The notes under the pieces: model-generated | What the model saw: the letters and a program-made list of their open reading frames with translations, nothing else | Told to the model about the DNA's origin: nothing | Databases searched by the model: none | In this document: positions 21,955-35,535 of the stretch, piece by piece | How positions within the stretch are numbered: the stretch's first letter is position 1 | Layout of the letters: each line of letters begins with the position of its first letter | Assembly: GCA_021904315.1 (NCBI GenBank) | Contig: CM038921.1 | Span: 7,904,146-7,968,145 of the forward strand | Origin: Sphagnum magellanicum | Taxonomy: Eukaryota; Streptophyta; Sphagnopsida; Sphagnales; Sphagnaceae | Reading direction: 5' to 3' | DNA: 64,000 nucleotides | Program-made: the position numbers and the translations under genes

Positions 21955-22400
21955 ATGTGATACTTTTTGTTAAATAAGGTGAAAAAAGTTTGAAAATAAA
22001 GTGTAATGCTTATTGTTAAATAATGTGGAAAACTTTAAGGAAAATAGTGGAATACTTGTTGTTAGCTATGAAAAAAATGGGGTTACTTTTTATTAAATAA
22101 CGGGAAAAACATTTGAGAAAAGTGAGATACTTTTTGTTAATAACTTGGAAAACTTGAGAGAAAAAAATATGATGCTTTTTGTCAAATAATGTGGAAACCT
22201 TGAGGAAAATTGTGGGATACAGTTTGTTCATAATGAAGAAAACGTGGGGGTATTTTCAATTAGATGACACGAAAAATTTGAGGGAAAATGTGGGATTTTT
22301 TTTGTTTATAATTTATAGAACTTGAGGGGAAAACTACAATATCGTTTGTTAATAATGTGGAAAACTTGAGGGAAAAAAGTGGGATATGTTGAGGAACAAA
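21955..22400. repeat. Minisatellite, about 45-bp GTGGAAAACTTGAGGGAAAA units
   Basis: Roughly nine or ten degenerate units of the form GATACTTTTTGTTAAATAA plus GTGGAAAACTTGAGGGAAAA are visible, at about 21958, 22003, 22050, 22083, 22128, 22170, 22217, 22294 and 22340. Weaker related text continues to about 22.8 kb. The GTGGAAAA/GTGGGA motif is the reverse complement of the TTTTCCAC/TCCCAC motif in the array at 15.44-16.16 kb. Confidence 0.8.
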
Positions 22401-23284
22401 TGGTTTAGCCTATATAGGGTTTAGTGTTTAGGGTTAGGAAAAGTAAAGAAAAAAATCGAGAGAATGAATGAAATAGGTTGGTTTAACATCTATGTCATAA
22501 TTGTGAAAGAAGTGAGGACAAAATAGGGATAGTATGAGCATAGTGCAGTCTAACCTCCATGTTACAAATGTGAAAATTTCATAGAAACATGTGGGATGGC
22601 ATTGAGGCAAAAATGTGGTTATGAGTCGATATTGCCACACATTTTATCACGTTTCTATATCCCACACTTTTGCCACACCTCTAACCCATAGTTTTCCCAT
22701 GTCTTGCTACAGATTTGTAACATACAGTCCATGATATGAGTGATCAAAAGCGTGGCAACAGTGAGGAAAATCTATGGGAAAAATGTGAAAAACTACTCCA
22801 AATGTTGTAGTGAAACTTGAGCTAATTTTTACCAACAAAGAAAGTACAAATAATTTTAAGCTTAAAATTGAACAAACGAAGAACTGTGAGAAAGGTTTAT
22901 TCAAAGTTCAAACCTGGCTGAAAATCGACAACCCAAAGCTCTGCTTCACAACCTCCAGGCTTCCAAGTTCTACCCCTGGAGCTTGCTTTACAACATGATG
23001 AGCATGCAAAGTGCACTTAGAGCCCAGATGGATGCTTACAGTCTAACAGCACCAGCTACTAGCTCTTTTTGCTCTTGTTCCTTTGCTGCTTCAGAAACTT
23101 CTCAAACTGATGATTCCTTCCCTATCTTGCACCACTTTAAGTACTATGGAATTGGGTCTTGTCGACCTTTTTCCTCTAAATTTTTATTTATTTATTTAAT
23201 TTATTTTTTCTGTTTTTTTCACTTTGGCAGTAAAAATAAAAAATCTTTTGAAATTCCTAGAATTGACTTGAGAAAAAAAAATGT
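22401..23284. other. No gene seen between minisatellite and segment C
   Basis: A degenerate TTTAGGG-like stretch is at about 22418-22438, and GTGGGA/GTGGAAAA-like motifs in both orientations lie at 22.55-22.79 kb. A 102-codon plus-strand frame (22983-23291) is Ser/Phe-rich and unrecognised; I do not call it a gene. Confidence 0.45.
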
Positions 23285-24809
23285 AAAGTAATTTTGCACT
23301 ACCTAGGCACATCACACCATTGAGCTTTAGGGTTATAGGCACTCAATAATAATGTCAAACAAATTTCTAGAACTTTTGGCATTGCAAGTAGCTAATTTTG
23401 AGAAAATTTGGCATTTATTGGAAACAATTGAGTTACTGCTGGAATCCGAAAGGTACTATGGTATTAGGAAATTGATATATTTGGCCAATAGTGCAAATTG
23501 CAATATATGACATGGGGATCATATTAGTCGTTGACCTTACAGGAAATAATCCTCATTAAATTTGAGAAAAACGGTTTCTTTTTTTTTTCTATTTTCAGTT
23601 TCATCATTTAAACTTTTTCTGAAAATATGAAGCCAAAGTACATGGTGATAATTAATGTATAGGACAATGAGGGTTCTTCTATATTAATAAAAATTCATAT
23701 AAATAATTTGGCTCATTTTTTCCTAGAGATTAGCAAAATAAGTTGAATTTACATTAGAAAAAAGTCCAAATTTTTTCTCAACCTTTTCTTTTGTTGAAAA
23801 AATTCAATGGAAGTTGATATGATCATGAAGGAGAAACTTGAATGCAAATTAAGTGCCTGAGAATGAATATGGGAGATACTGAAGGAGTGCAATTGCAACT
23901 GAGTTATCATGAGGGCTATCAACTCAACCTTGTGAAAGAGTGTACTTAAGAAGTGTGCCCAGCACAGTCCAATAGTATGAAAGCATGGGTTTGTGTAGAT
24001 AACATAAAAAATCCAGCTCCCAGCATTCGGGTGTTTCTTTCTTGGTCAATTTGCTAATGTAGCAAAAATGGCAGTCATCCATAGGAAGACTTCTGAGAAT
24101 TCTAGATGGACTCCTCAGAGTTTGCTGCCTTCTCTGGTTGGATATGCTGCTGAATGTACTCTGCACACTATATTCTTTAGCAAAAGAATAGTTGGCTGTG
24201 TGCTCAGCGCACACACACACATACACACACACAGCTTTTGCCTTCTCTGGTGGGATTGGGTAAGCCAAGGAATTTTGCAGAACATTAAAAGCCCCTTTAG
24301 GAACTTCATGAGTGTAAGTGTGATGACTTAGGCAACACCTGTACACACACACATACAGGGCTAGGGAGAAATTTTGTCCTTCTGCTAAGCAGAACAAGTC
24401 AGTGTTAATATTGCAGAAAATGAGTTGCATACAAATTTATTCCTAATGCACCGCATTCCTCTGTAGGGATTAGCCACCCTGATGAGTACCCAAAAAACAA
24501 CTGAGAAGGAATTTTGTTGTTCTAACCATACATGAGTTGCATAATCAAAATAAACGTGGGCAGGATGCCCCACTGACATCCACAAACTTAGGGGGTGTTC
24601 AACATCCTATCACTAATAACCCACTTAGTGTACATTCAGTCCACACTGGATATGTAGGGGGGTTGGGTATATACTCTGTCCCTTTTCCCTGGGCCAGCTC
24701 TTCAGTTCTCATAGGTTTGAAGTACAGTGGTAGTGAGAAATTTAGCTTCAGGTGAGCCATCTAAAATCTAGCACATGTGGTCTCTGTTATATTAGTGATA
24801 TGTTGGCTC
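23285..24809. repeat. Segment C: 1.5-kb sequence duplicated at 61818 to the window end
   Basis: From AAAGTAATTTTGCACTACC at 23285 the sequence is collinear with 61818 onward (CCTAGGCACATCACACC, AGTTACTGCTGGAATCCGAAAGG, the CACACA microsatellite at about 24210-24232, GGGCAGGATG-CCCACTGACATCC, and CTAGCACATGTGGT near 24770). The second copy carries extra DNA, including a MITE at 63.05 kb. No gene is seen in it; open frames at 24.1-24.4 kb are not conserved in frame between the copies. Confidence 0.9.
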
Positions 24810-25609
24810 TTTCACTACTGTCCAAACAATAAAGAGAAAGTGATAAATTGCAATGCTTATTCTTATTGGTAAAGAGGTCTCATGTGGCTCTGGCAAGTTT
24901 GACAATTTGCACCCAAATCTATACACGACAACATCTTTGACAATTTTTGAAGAATTTTTTTGAACATGCTACAGCAATTTGAAAGTCTACCTTGTGATAA
25001 AGAAAGAAAAAACGTGTATACGGGACTATGTCTACCCATGTGATAGATAGTGCTAAATGAAGCAAAAGAAAAGTGTAAGATTGTATTCTTGATACTCTAC
25101 TCAATCAAACACAAACAAGTATGTTCTTCCCTCACAACCAGAGATTTTTTTTGTGGCGAATTTCCGTCACCTGCCGACAAAAAAAGGCGGGTTGGGAGGC
25201 TGGCGAATCCAACAAATGGATTTTTGAGAATGTTTTTTAAAAAATTCACCATATCTCAAGAAAAAGAAAGTTAGAAGTCGCCAGATTTAGACAGTGTGTT
25301 CTATTAGGTCGCTAGAACTAGGCAGGATTCCAAAAAAGATCGACAACTCCACCAGGACAGTCGCCATTTATTGCTAATTAATGCTGAGGATCCTCGCCAG
25401 TACACCTACTTGAGGAATTTGAGGAAAAAACCCTGTTCACAACAAATTAATCCTTCAAAATGCATTCCCACGAGTATAGTCACCAAATGTTAGCAATAAT
25501 TTTGTCTAGGTTATTTACTCAACCTTCGGTCCTTGCTCTTCTTCATTAGTCTGTACACCATAGCCACTTTACGGCACGTTTCCATGACGTCCACCAGGGT
25601 TTTGCCTTA

Positions 25610-25760
25610 TGTTTGAAATTTGTAGCACGAGTGGCAAGGTTACACTAAGAAGGTAAACTTTTATGGCTATTTGGAAAAAACAAAATAGTTGATGTAGGCG
25701 ACTATATTACAATGACAAAAGTGTAAATTGGGCAATAAGTTTTGAATTGTAGAGGTTCCT
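25610..25760. repeat. Diverged inverted repeat, partner at about 32420-32580
   Basis: The plus strand here (GCACGAGTGGCAAGGTTACACTAAGAAGGTAAACTTTTATGG and onward to TTGTAGAGGTTC) matches the reverse complement of 32.42-32.58 kb, whose plus strand reads ACACTTTTGTCATTGCAATA, TAGCCATAAAGCC and AGTATAACCTTGCCACTC. Matches are frequent but broken by substitutions, so this is an old dispersed repeat family. Confidence 0.6.
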
Positions 25761-28700
25761 AGTGGCTCCTAGTGATCATTCGTAATATGATTTTGCCAAA
25801 TTTTGATAAAAATAGAATATGAAAATAACATTTAAGGACCCTTCCAATTTTTGACTACCTATCAAAATGTAGAATGTGAGGGATTGATTGTTCCCAAAAA
25901 AAAAGTCCAAATTTGATGATTAGAAACCCATCAAAATACATTTTGTGGCATTTTTTGAAAAAAATTGACATTGGAAGCAAAATTTCACACCAAAAAAAAA
26001 CCGATGTAAAAAAGCATCAAAGGCATCACCCCTTATTGATAAGTAAAATGATTGTCAAACAAAATCAAGGATTTTTAGTAAAGAACACATTTTCATGTTG
26101 GAAGGCTATTTAAAGGTCCCATAGTTAAAGGTTCATTATCCTTTTTCGTTGTTTTTAACGACCAACCTTCCACCACATTTTTAACTCAAACATTATTAAA
26201 TAACATGCTTTTTATGGCTAAAATTACAATGGACAAAAATGTCCTCAATCAAAATAAATCAATCATTTATGATAAACTGTAACTCAGTCTATTTGACCTA
26301 GAAGATTAAAAACTTCTAGTTGATGTGATAGTACTAGTTTAAGTTTTTAATTTTTTTGAAATAAATTATTTAATACAAATTTAGAATAATAATAACAATA
26401 AATTTTTATTTTCTATTTTTGGGATTCAATTATGGATGAATCCAAAGTGTAATCATGTTGGACCCATGACTCCAATTTTGGGGGCTAACTATCGATAGTT
26501 TGCCAAAATTCATGACAAATCATCATGATTAAAGGTTTTTTTTCGATTTTGTCACTTGTAAGTGGATTCGCAACCATCCAAAACGTTAATGAATCAAATT
26601 TGGCTGGATATTAAGTAGCACAACCATTGTTTTTCAGAATCCACATTTGTTGTAACAATTTCCATGACCACAACATTTAAATTATGTGATGACCTTAGAT
26701 TTTGTTTTTCATCATAATGTCGCAACCTGGGCCCATTTTTCCAAGAAAAATTATTGTATCTTTCGCAATTCCTTTTCTTTTTACCAAGTTGGAAAAATTC
26801 ACCAACAAAAAAAACATTGATTATGACATGGCCAATATGGTGCCTGAAATTTAAACCTTTACCTCCTTAGTACAACCCAAGGCTTTTACCATTTGACCAC
26901 CACCTCATGTGGTGGCAAAAAATTATTATCATAAAATATATAAACACATATACTTTTTAATATTTTACATTTTAACCTTATTACATAATTAGGTATTTTC
27001 ATAATGAAATTGATAACACTTGTACATATTTAATAATCATTGAAAATTAAATTAAATTATTAAAAATAAGTTAATTTAATTCCAAAATATTTTAATTTCC
27101 AAATCTTAAAACATTACATTAATTTCAATGGATTGATTTAGCAAAAAATTCAAGTATAGTAATTATATTAAAGGGTATAAATCACTTCTGGAATTCTACA
27201 ATTAAAATTCACACGTTTTTTAATCCAACTTTAGTTAATTCTAAAGCACTATAACTAGTGTTTTCATTATTTTTCCCATTTTTTGTATAACTTGAAATAC
27301 ATTTAAATTTACATAATCATGAATAGTAATGATCCACACCTCTACATATGAATATAATCTCACATCTTTTTGTCATGAATATTTTTTGTGAATATATAGA
27401 TCATGGATTTCTCATCCATCCCCTTTTATAATCATAATATACCACATCATCATGCCAAACAAACCCACTACTAATTTTTAAATAATCACCTTAGCAAGCA
27501 AATGTTACTCCTATAGTCTAGTTGTACCTTGTTCAAATCTTTTACAACTCATTGTGCAATACAATCTTGCAATAGTTATATGTGCATTTGATCAATCTTC
27601 ACAACCTAACATGCTATCAAAGGACATGAATATGTTATAAGCATTTGAAGGAGTTTGTCCAATAACCAAATCTTGAATTGAAGATACAATGTTTCAATTG
27701 CCACCACAAATTTACAAGTGATCCCATTAAATGGGTAATCAAGGCAAATGATATAAATAGCCAATAGTCATCAACAGAGAAATACTTCAAATTATGTTTC
27801 ATGCTCACGAAATCTATTGTTCGATGAACATGTTGATAATTGGCTATGAACTTAAGAATGATATTGGGCTCATAGCCCATCATAATGACAATAAAAGTGT
27901 GGCATACAAAGCAATGACATGTATTGAAAGTCTTGTAATCCATGCAATTTGGGAAATGCAAGGAATGAGCCTTGCATTCAAAATTAAAATGGTCATATTA
28001 TAGGATTGTTCATTAAAATACAAGGTATATATAAATATATGCATTTGAAAATGTGATTGTCTTCAAACATTTTATTTCACCCTTGGTGAACATCAACTAT
28101 GAACAATAGTTCAATTTGTAGACCATGCAGCCAAAATGTACCAAAAAATGATGATTTTTTCAAAATGAATAACAACTTGATTGAATATAGGTAGAAATAA
28201 ATCAAACAAGGACCAAATCATGGGTAAGGTACTCACAATACTCCATTTTTTTCCATTTAAATTGATGCATGCAACTACTTGTAATTGGGATCCCACAAAT
28301 GAAGATAGATTACTCAAACATTCATTTTAAGCATTGTAAGGATTCTTATTTTTTGGGAGAGTTTTTAGACATGACATATTTTGAGAGAGGTTTTTTAAAC
28401 AAATATTTACATAATAATATATTGTAACATCCTATTAAGTAAACAAAATCAACTTTTAAACAAAAGATTCTTAAAATATGTTGGAAATATTTTAGGAAAA
28501 GTAGTCATCTAAATCAATGGTCGTGTCTCTAGTTCCTATTAACATGGAGGCACCCATTTAGTTTTTAAAATGATAGTGGATGGAGGATGAGGTGTCATAA
28601 ATAGGTGCAGCATTCTTGGAAACTTTGGAACTTTAGAATTCACCATGTGAACCTAGATAGTGGGATATGTTCATAGATCCACATGGTTATATGACCTAGA

Positions 28701-29866
28701 GCTTTGAAGTTCCAAACCTTTCCTTTCTTTCCAAGTGAGGGACACAACCATGAAATGAAAATACATGTTTTTCAATTGATGTCCAAAACAAAAGGTTGGT
28801 CATTTTGGAATGTTACAAAATTAAAAGGTCTAATTTATTAAATATCTTCTAATGTCTCCAAGTTGTGGTGAAACCACATTACAAGTGCACCACTTTCGGT
28901 AAAGTATTCATGTATAATGAGTATGAAAATTTGTGTAATAAGCTTGCATCTTGGTAGCAACCTTTTGAAAAATCTTAAATTCAAACAAAAAAGATGTGGA
29001 ATGTGCATGATAACTTTTCAAAACTAAAGATTCACTTTAAAACTTAAACAAAGACAAATGTTGATCCAAATAAAAAGATTGATAATTTCAATGTACACAT
29101 AGTATATAACATACATTTTGAATTTGAATTTGATAGCAACAAAGCTTCATGTTTATAGTTCATCAAACATTGAAAAAAGAAGTAAAATGCAAAACTAATA
29201 CAAGCCCACCTCAAAAACAATTTTTCCTTTTTCCATATGAAAACGTATATTTGATTAAAATAAATTCATAATACATTTATGGTTTACAAATGAAATAACA
29301 CACATTTCATTATTAAAATCTAGGCAAATTCAACAAACTTTTCAATATCAATGAACTTTTTGCTATGATATGGATTATTTTGTTATACTTAAAATTTTAC
29401 ATCTACATTATTTGATATTTTTTAAAAAAGAAATGAGTTGTTTGACTTTCAAACTAATAATTGTAACAAAAATTTGAACAAGAATAATTTCAAATGTGAC
29501 ATATACATTTCAACAAAAATACCCAATGTTGTAATTCAATAGTACATGTGTGACAACATTTTTGAACAATGTAGTGTGGTTTTTTCTAGTGTAGCCCTTG
29601 CAAGAAGCATCTAAATATAGCCCACCTATTGAAAGATTGCCATATCAAGGTTTCTTTGGTGACTTCAAAAGGGTTTATTATTATTTTTTTAAATCAATGT
29701 CAAAATATCATTAGATTTCAAGTTAAATTTGGATTTGGCTACCATTATCCTAAAATTTTGGGGTGTTTTGAAGCTAGCAAATGGTTACATAATTTTCAAA
29801 ATTGACTTCTCTTTTGCTAAAGTCACAATATAATTAACATTATTTTATGTGTTTAGGCCTTGATCT

Positions 29867-29894
29867 GGGGGGGGGAGGGGGGTGGGGGCAAGGG
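29867..29894 (+). repeat. G-run cluster, possible G-quadruplex
   Basis: The runs are G9-A-G6-T-G5-CAA-G4 within 28 bp in otherwise AT-rich DNA. Four or more runs of at least four G with short loops fit the sequence rule for an intramolecular G-quadruplex. Confidence 0.7.
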
Positions 29895-31199
29895 GAGAAG
29901 GGTCACTTTGTATTTGTTTGTTGTCCCCCTTGTGTTTGAAGGGTATTAATTTGCTATTTTTTGTAAATGAAATTAGTGAAATTATCTACCTTTTATTGAT
30001 AAATATGGTAAAAATTCAAAATTAATAACTAATTAATGATATGAATAAATGTAAAAACATCTTTAATTAGACCCATTACTTTTTTAATGAATGTTTATAA
30101 AAATCAAATGTATAAAGTTCATCAAAATGTATGTGCATAAAACATTATCATTGGTTCCATTGTAGAACAATAACTCTTGTAAATGGTGTGGCCATCTAAA
30201 GGCTTGCCCATATTTTAAATTTGTCAAATGAATGTTCATGATCTTCTTCATGTGTTCAAACATAATATGTTCTATTACATGACCTAAAAGATGAAAACAA
30301 GTTGAAATAATCACAAAGAAAAACCACAATATAAAATTAATAGATGCAGAACATGTATGTAAATGCCCAGTGTAACATCTAATTGCATGTTTTATAATTA
30401 TTTTATTTTATGGTAAAACATTAAAATAAATTTTTCCTAGTTTATTTTATGAATATTTAGTAAATTTCTCTCCAAAGAAATAAACAAATGTACCTTATTT
30501 TGAACTCACATCATTTTAACATAAATGAGAGAGACCACCTATAGGCTTTGATACAAGTGTGCTAGCATGTGATTTGTCTATTTGTCGAGGCACAATGTCA
30601 TTCTTAAGGTGATTTGTTAGAAAAATTGAAAAAACATTAATTAGTTTTTTTTTATTGATGTAATTACCATTGGCTATGGACTCAATGAATGTAAATCTGG
30701 GCCAAATTTTGACTTGGAAAACTTGATTTCAACCTATATTAAAAAAATTCATGAAAACAATGGCCCCAATTTATTTTATTTGGAGAAAAAAAAATCATTG
30801 GATTTTTGTGATGGGTTCCCATAGAAAGCCAAAAATATAGAAGGATCTTTATATATTATTATTTTCATATTTGGTTTGGGGTTTGTAAATTTCAATCATT
30901 ATATGGGTACTTCTCTAACTCTTCAAAACTTGCTAAAATTGTGGAAATTGAAGGACAAAAAATGCTTCAAATATGAAAAGAAGGTGGATCATCATGTGGG
31001 CACTTTTGAAGTGAGTTGGAAAAAAATACAAAAAATTGAATACTAAAATCTTACTATTTGATTACTAAAATAAACTGTGAAAGTAATCAAGGTAAATTTG
31101 GTGAATTTGTGCGATGTTGGTACAATTTTTACTTATTATATGTTTAGCTTATGTTAAAAATTTGTTAACAGTTTGATACATCAGTGTAGGCTAAAGATG

Positions 31200-32145
31200 T
31201 CTTCATTTGTGACTTACATTGTAGTTGTAAAACTTTACCAAATTGATTTGTACAAAATGTACGTTGATCCAAGCACTTCATTCCAACCTTAAGACTTTCT
31301 TGAATTCATGGATTTTGTTACAAACCAATCTTATACACTTACCCAAAATGGGTGATTGACCTAAATGAGGGCACAAAGCACATGGTTTTTTGCATCATTG
31401 GATAAACCCACATGGTTCATTATGTTGACTCTTGGACCAACAACCATCATGCAATTATGTAAAAAGGTTTTGATTAAGCAATCAAAGCTATCAAATCTCA
31501 ATGCACCATTATGCGATTTGTTGGTGCTTGAATTAGAATGGAGGTTTTCAAACCATGAACTAATGAATGCTCTTGGGATTATTTACTCACAATATTGGTT
31601 ATAACCAAATTTTGAATCCACCTTTGTAAACCATCTAACCATGATCAAACAACATTATTGTACATCCAAGAAAGTTGGTACTCATGGCAATTGGGTTTTG
31701 GCCTCACTTTCAAAGGAGACTTTGGACTTACAAACATTTTTTTCAAGTTGACCATGAATAATCAAGTTGTTAAGGCCATGGTAGAGCATACATACGAGAA
31801 TTGAATGATTAAATTGTGGCATCAACTTGCCACAAATAGTATGTTAAATGTTTGCCTTTTTGAACTAATGAAACTTGTTAATCTAGCCATTGTTTAGTCA
31901 TTGGCAATGTGAAAGAGGAACAAACATTTTCCACTCTAACTTTTATGAAATCCAAGTTGCAAAATCAATTGGCTAAACATTTGGATATTGAAATATGCAT
32001 GTTTGTTCAAAAGGTTTTCATTAAGAAAACATTTCCTTTCCAAATTGCTATTACAAATTGGAATTATGGAAACAAATTTAAAATAGGAGTGAATGATGAG
32101 TTGCAAGCATTAGACTTGGAATCTAGAGTTGAAGAATGTAAGTGA
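31200..32145 (+). pseudogene. hAT-like transposase remnant, C-terminal part
   Basis: Plus-strand blocks in order: DLYKMYVDPSTSFQP (about 31240-31290), LLVLELEWRFSNHELMNALG (about 31520-31580), IIYSQYWL, then KEEQTFSTLTFMKSKLQNQL (31912 on) and FPFQIAITNWN. The last blocks are the hAT C-terminal dimerisation signature (E-x-x-FS-x-L...MKSKL-x-N-x-L). Several stops separate them, so it is dead. It belongs to a different hAT lineage from the remnants at 5.2-6.2 and 8.4-10.3 kb and resembles the one whose N-terminal piece is at 38.1 kb. Confidence 0.65.
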
Positions 32146-34600
32146 TTACATTTGCACAATCATGTCTTGTTTTTTGTATATAATAATATTAAAATTATTG
32201 ACCATTACATGTACTTTGTGTTGCACTAGGGAAGTTCCTTGTGATTAGGGTTCAAATCCTCATTGGGTTTTAATTTAGTTTTTATTTTTTACTTGTAATT
32301 GCCACATGTTGACAAATTGCAAAACACAATTGTTTGGAAAAATCCTAAAAATTGACCACCTCTACATGCTTTGAACTGGCTTTAGTACACATGGATGTTC
32401 AGGTAGGAATCACCAAGAACCTTTGCAATTCAAAATTTATTACCTAATTTACACTTTTGTCATTGCAATATAGTCACCTATATCACAAATTTTTTTCTCT
32501 CAAATAGCCATAAAGCCTTATCTTCTTAGTATAACCTTGCCACTCATATTACAAATTTTAAACATAAAATGGAACCTAGCAAAGGCTTTTTGGAATGTTG
32601 AACCAATTTGAATTTAAGGGTTTAAGCATCGATAACTTACATGGATGAGAAATGCAAGCAAGTCATTAAAATATTAAGGTTTCAAGGTTGATGGCCTACC
32701 TAAATGAAAATTCTAAACATCCAAGTATGTTATCAAATTTTAAGAATCTAATAACCAACTCATAAAAGTCTTCTTGGTTCTTTACTAGTTTTAACAAGGA
32801 TCAATAACCATTTGATAAGCTATTAATATTCGAGTTGATAACCAAGTGTTTTCTAAATAACTGGTCTAAATGTCAATTGAATCTTGACATGAGAGATCTC
32901 TCTAAACTTCCTATAGGTGGTGATGAGGTTCTACTGGGGCTGTCGCAGACCTTAACCAGTGTTCCCCAATGAAACTAGGCAAACCAAAAGTGAAATTGTT
33001 AGGTGATCACTAGCTCTTGCACCTAGGGCAAAACTCACAACAGTAGGAATATGAAAACCAAAACTAGTTACATTATTAGAATGGGGGAGAGATGCATTTG
33101 AAAGAGTATGTAGTGGGATAATTAATTAATTTTAAATTTTAAAATTTTGAATTTTTATGGTACCTTTTTTTTCTTTAGCTCCTCTCAAAGATTTTCAAGT
33201 TCATACCTTATTTGGTCTTTACTAGAAATATGCCCAAGACATAGTGGTCTATGAGTGGGCTAGTAAAAGGAAGTGATTGTCTTTATTAGCCCAGCCATAA
33301 TGATTAGAAGAGTTTTTGGGTTCATATATATTGCGTACTTTTTCATGTTTATTGGTATGAGTACAAGACAAAAATTAACCCATAGGTATATGTTAACTCT
33401 GTTTGAACTAGACAATTGGCACCTGGGTTGCTGATTCTACTAGGCAAAGTGATCCCCAGGTGAGACCAGCAGGGTGAGAGTGGTTGCCACAATGCTGGGC
33501 ATTATTTTTACCTAGTACCATAGTACCTTGCCCATTTCAACACATGTTTGTCAGATAATTAATTAATTTTGAAATTTTCATTTCAACAAATGGAATATTC
33601 CGAAATATTAACTATTTTTTTTCACAATATTTTTTGATTTGGAAGAAATAAAATTGAAAATTTAAACATTTTTGAAAATACTATAATTAGTGTCCAATTG
33701 GCCAAGGTACCAGGGTAATCACTTGCTAGGCCATTCTTTGGCCCTAAAATGGACTAGGGAGTGTGCAAGGTTTGGCTCATTCTTGCTCATAGTGAACGCC
33801 TCTTACTAGTAAGCTCGAACACCGAATTTGTCAAACCCTCCCCACTCATTGACTATAAACTTAGGGAACACTATTGGAAGGCAGGAAAATGTGTGGGGAA
33901 CGCTCTTGGAAGGTAGGAAAACGTGTGGGGAGCATGTGAGGGGAGTGCAAGAGATTGGGCCACCTTCACAATCGGTGAAAGGGTGACCAATATCAATAAG
34001 GTTGACAAAAAGGTATTCACAATAATTAGTGTTGTGAGCGTATCCAATTTGTAGGGTAAAAATTGGGGGTTCATGTTCAAATTTTATACCCAAACCTAAA
34101 TTGACATTCTTTTGTTGAAAGCACAAGAATTGGATTATGGAACTACTTTTTTTTCTTTTTTTTCTTTTTGAAATCAAAATTAAAAATTTGAAAAAATATT
34201 TTTCAAAACAAGGTCAAAGTCTTCAGGTAAGAAAATTGATGTAAAAAAATAAAAGTAAGCTGAAATTTATGATTAAATTATAATTTTAAATTAATTATTG
34301 GACTAATTATGTACATAAACCCCTGTTTTAATTTGTTATAATTTTTTTTTAAACCATACAATCTTTAGCATTCAGAAATGTGTAATGTGCACATGAAACC
34401 AGACGTGAGTTTTGAACCAGGCTCAAAAGTTCTTGAATTTGGAAAAAAAAAATGTTAAAACCAAAATCAAATAGTACAAAAACTTTAAAAAACCCAAGCT
34501 CAAACCCCACCCAGAGATTGCATTCACCACCAATTTCTTCAAGAATTCTGTGTTTAAGATATTATGAAGAAAATATAACCCATTTATTCAAAAAAAATCC

Positions 34601-34633
<33 letters not shown>

Positions 34634-35440
34634 AACCCCCTTATATTATTTATAACTCACTTATATCATTTATAAATGGATAATATCATTTATATCTTGA
34701 GGAAAAATATGATATTATGTGGACGATCCCCAAATAAGGGGCAAAGAATGAGGTGATAGGAGTGAGACACACCTTACTTTTACAAGAGTCCTCTTAAACT
34801 TACTAGTAGAGGCCTCTTGTAGGTGTTCTCTTACATCTACTAGTAGCCTTGTACACCTAGGGTTTAGGGTATTAAGTAGGTCTAATAGGTCTCTTGCAGG
34901 CATAAGGTGTGCCCTCTTTCTAAAGAGGCATTATTCACAAATATAAGGTGCCCTCCAAATGCACTAGCAAATTTCTCCAAGTGCTTTCCAAAATGGTCAA
35001 ATGCATGCGAATATGTGTATGCAAGGAACTAAGATGGCGGCAATCAAATGAGACAAAAAGGGGGTCGAGAATCTTATTTCCCTTGTCCCTTCTCTAGTGC
35101 AAACAAGTACCTATATAGACCACTTTTTTGTCCACAAGTGGACCTTTTTATTCTCTAAAGTCTAAATGAAAGACCTAAGAGAATTCTTTTTTAAACATTT
35201 GGTTCTATAATCTATTACCCATATAATATTTAATCAAAAATGAATTTTTGACCTCAAAAGAAAAATCCCAATTTATTTATCAAAATTGAATTTTAAAAAT
35301 CACATACTAAATTTACATTTCCTATGTCTTTAGAAAAAAAATTATTGTTTTTTTGGGATATGATCACAGAACCGTCCTGGCTCCTTTCCTTTTCCATCCA
35401 CTCTCCATCCTGAAAGTGGTGCTAATGAGTGCCCATAGAG
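32146..35440. other. No gene recognised; dispersed repeats and possible LTR debris
   Basis: 32.42-32.58 kb is the partner of the inverted repeat at 25.6 kb. ATAATTAATTAATTTT followed by AAATTTT recurs at 33118 and 33556, suggesting a diverged repeat of about 440 bp period. 34608-34631 is an AAT/ATT microsatellite that can fold on itself. 34.72-35.12 kb is GC-richer, with CTACTAGTAG and CCTCTTGTAGG motifs and a CTATATAGACC TATA-like box, and could be part of an LTR, but I found no ends. Confidence 0.35.
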
Positions 35441-35444
35441 ATCC

Positions 35445-35535
35445 TCCATTTTAGCTGGCTGAGTGGTTAGGTTCCATTGGCTTCCAATCGATCACTCTAC
35501 ACACTATCAACTCCGAGGGGGCATTCCAATCACAC
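35445..35535 (+). repeat. Possible tRNA-derived SINE head
   Basis: TGGCTGAGTGG (35456-35466) matches the RNA polymerase III A box of Ser/Leu-type tRNAs. It is followed by an ATTGG/CCAAT pairing, and GGCATTCCAATC at 35519 is a weak B box. The spacing suits a tRNA with a long variable arm, but no acceptor stem closes, so it is not a working tRNA. It could be chance. Confidence 0.25.

Larger units (their letters stand above)
24810..31190. other. AT-rich intergenic DNA, no gene recognised
   Basis: 25.14-25.46 kb is somewhat GC-richer, with GTCGCC/GGCGAA motifs. 25.61-25.76 kb is a diverged inverted copy of 32.42-32.58 kb. 29867-29894 is a G-run cluster. 27.6-28.0 kb and 30.08-30.33 kb have minus-strand frames of 108 and 81 codons that look weakly protein-like (for example NLKYGQAFRWPHHLQEL), but I cannot assign them. 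No RNA gene or element end is seen. Confidence 0.45.

Noticed and set aside
27635..27961. 108-codon minus-strand frame, weakly protein-like
   Set aside because: I tried to fit it to the hAT and WSDG families seen elsewhere and could not; left unassigned.
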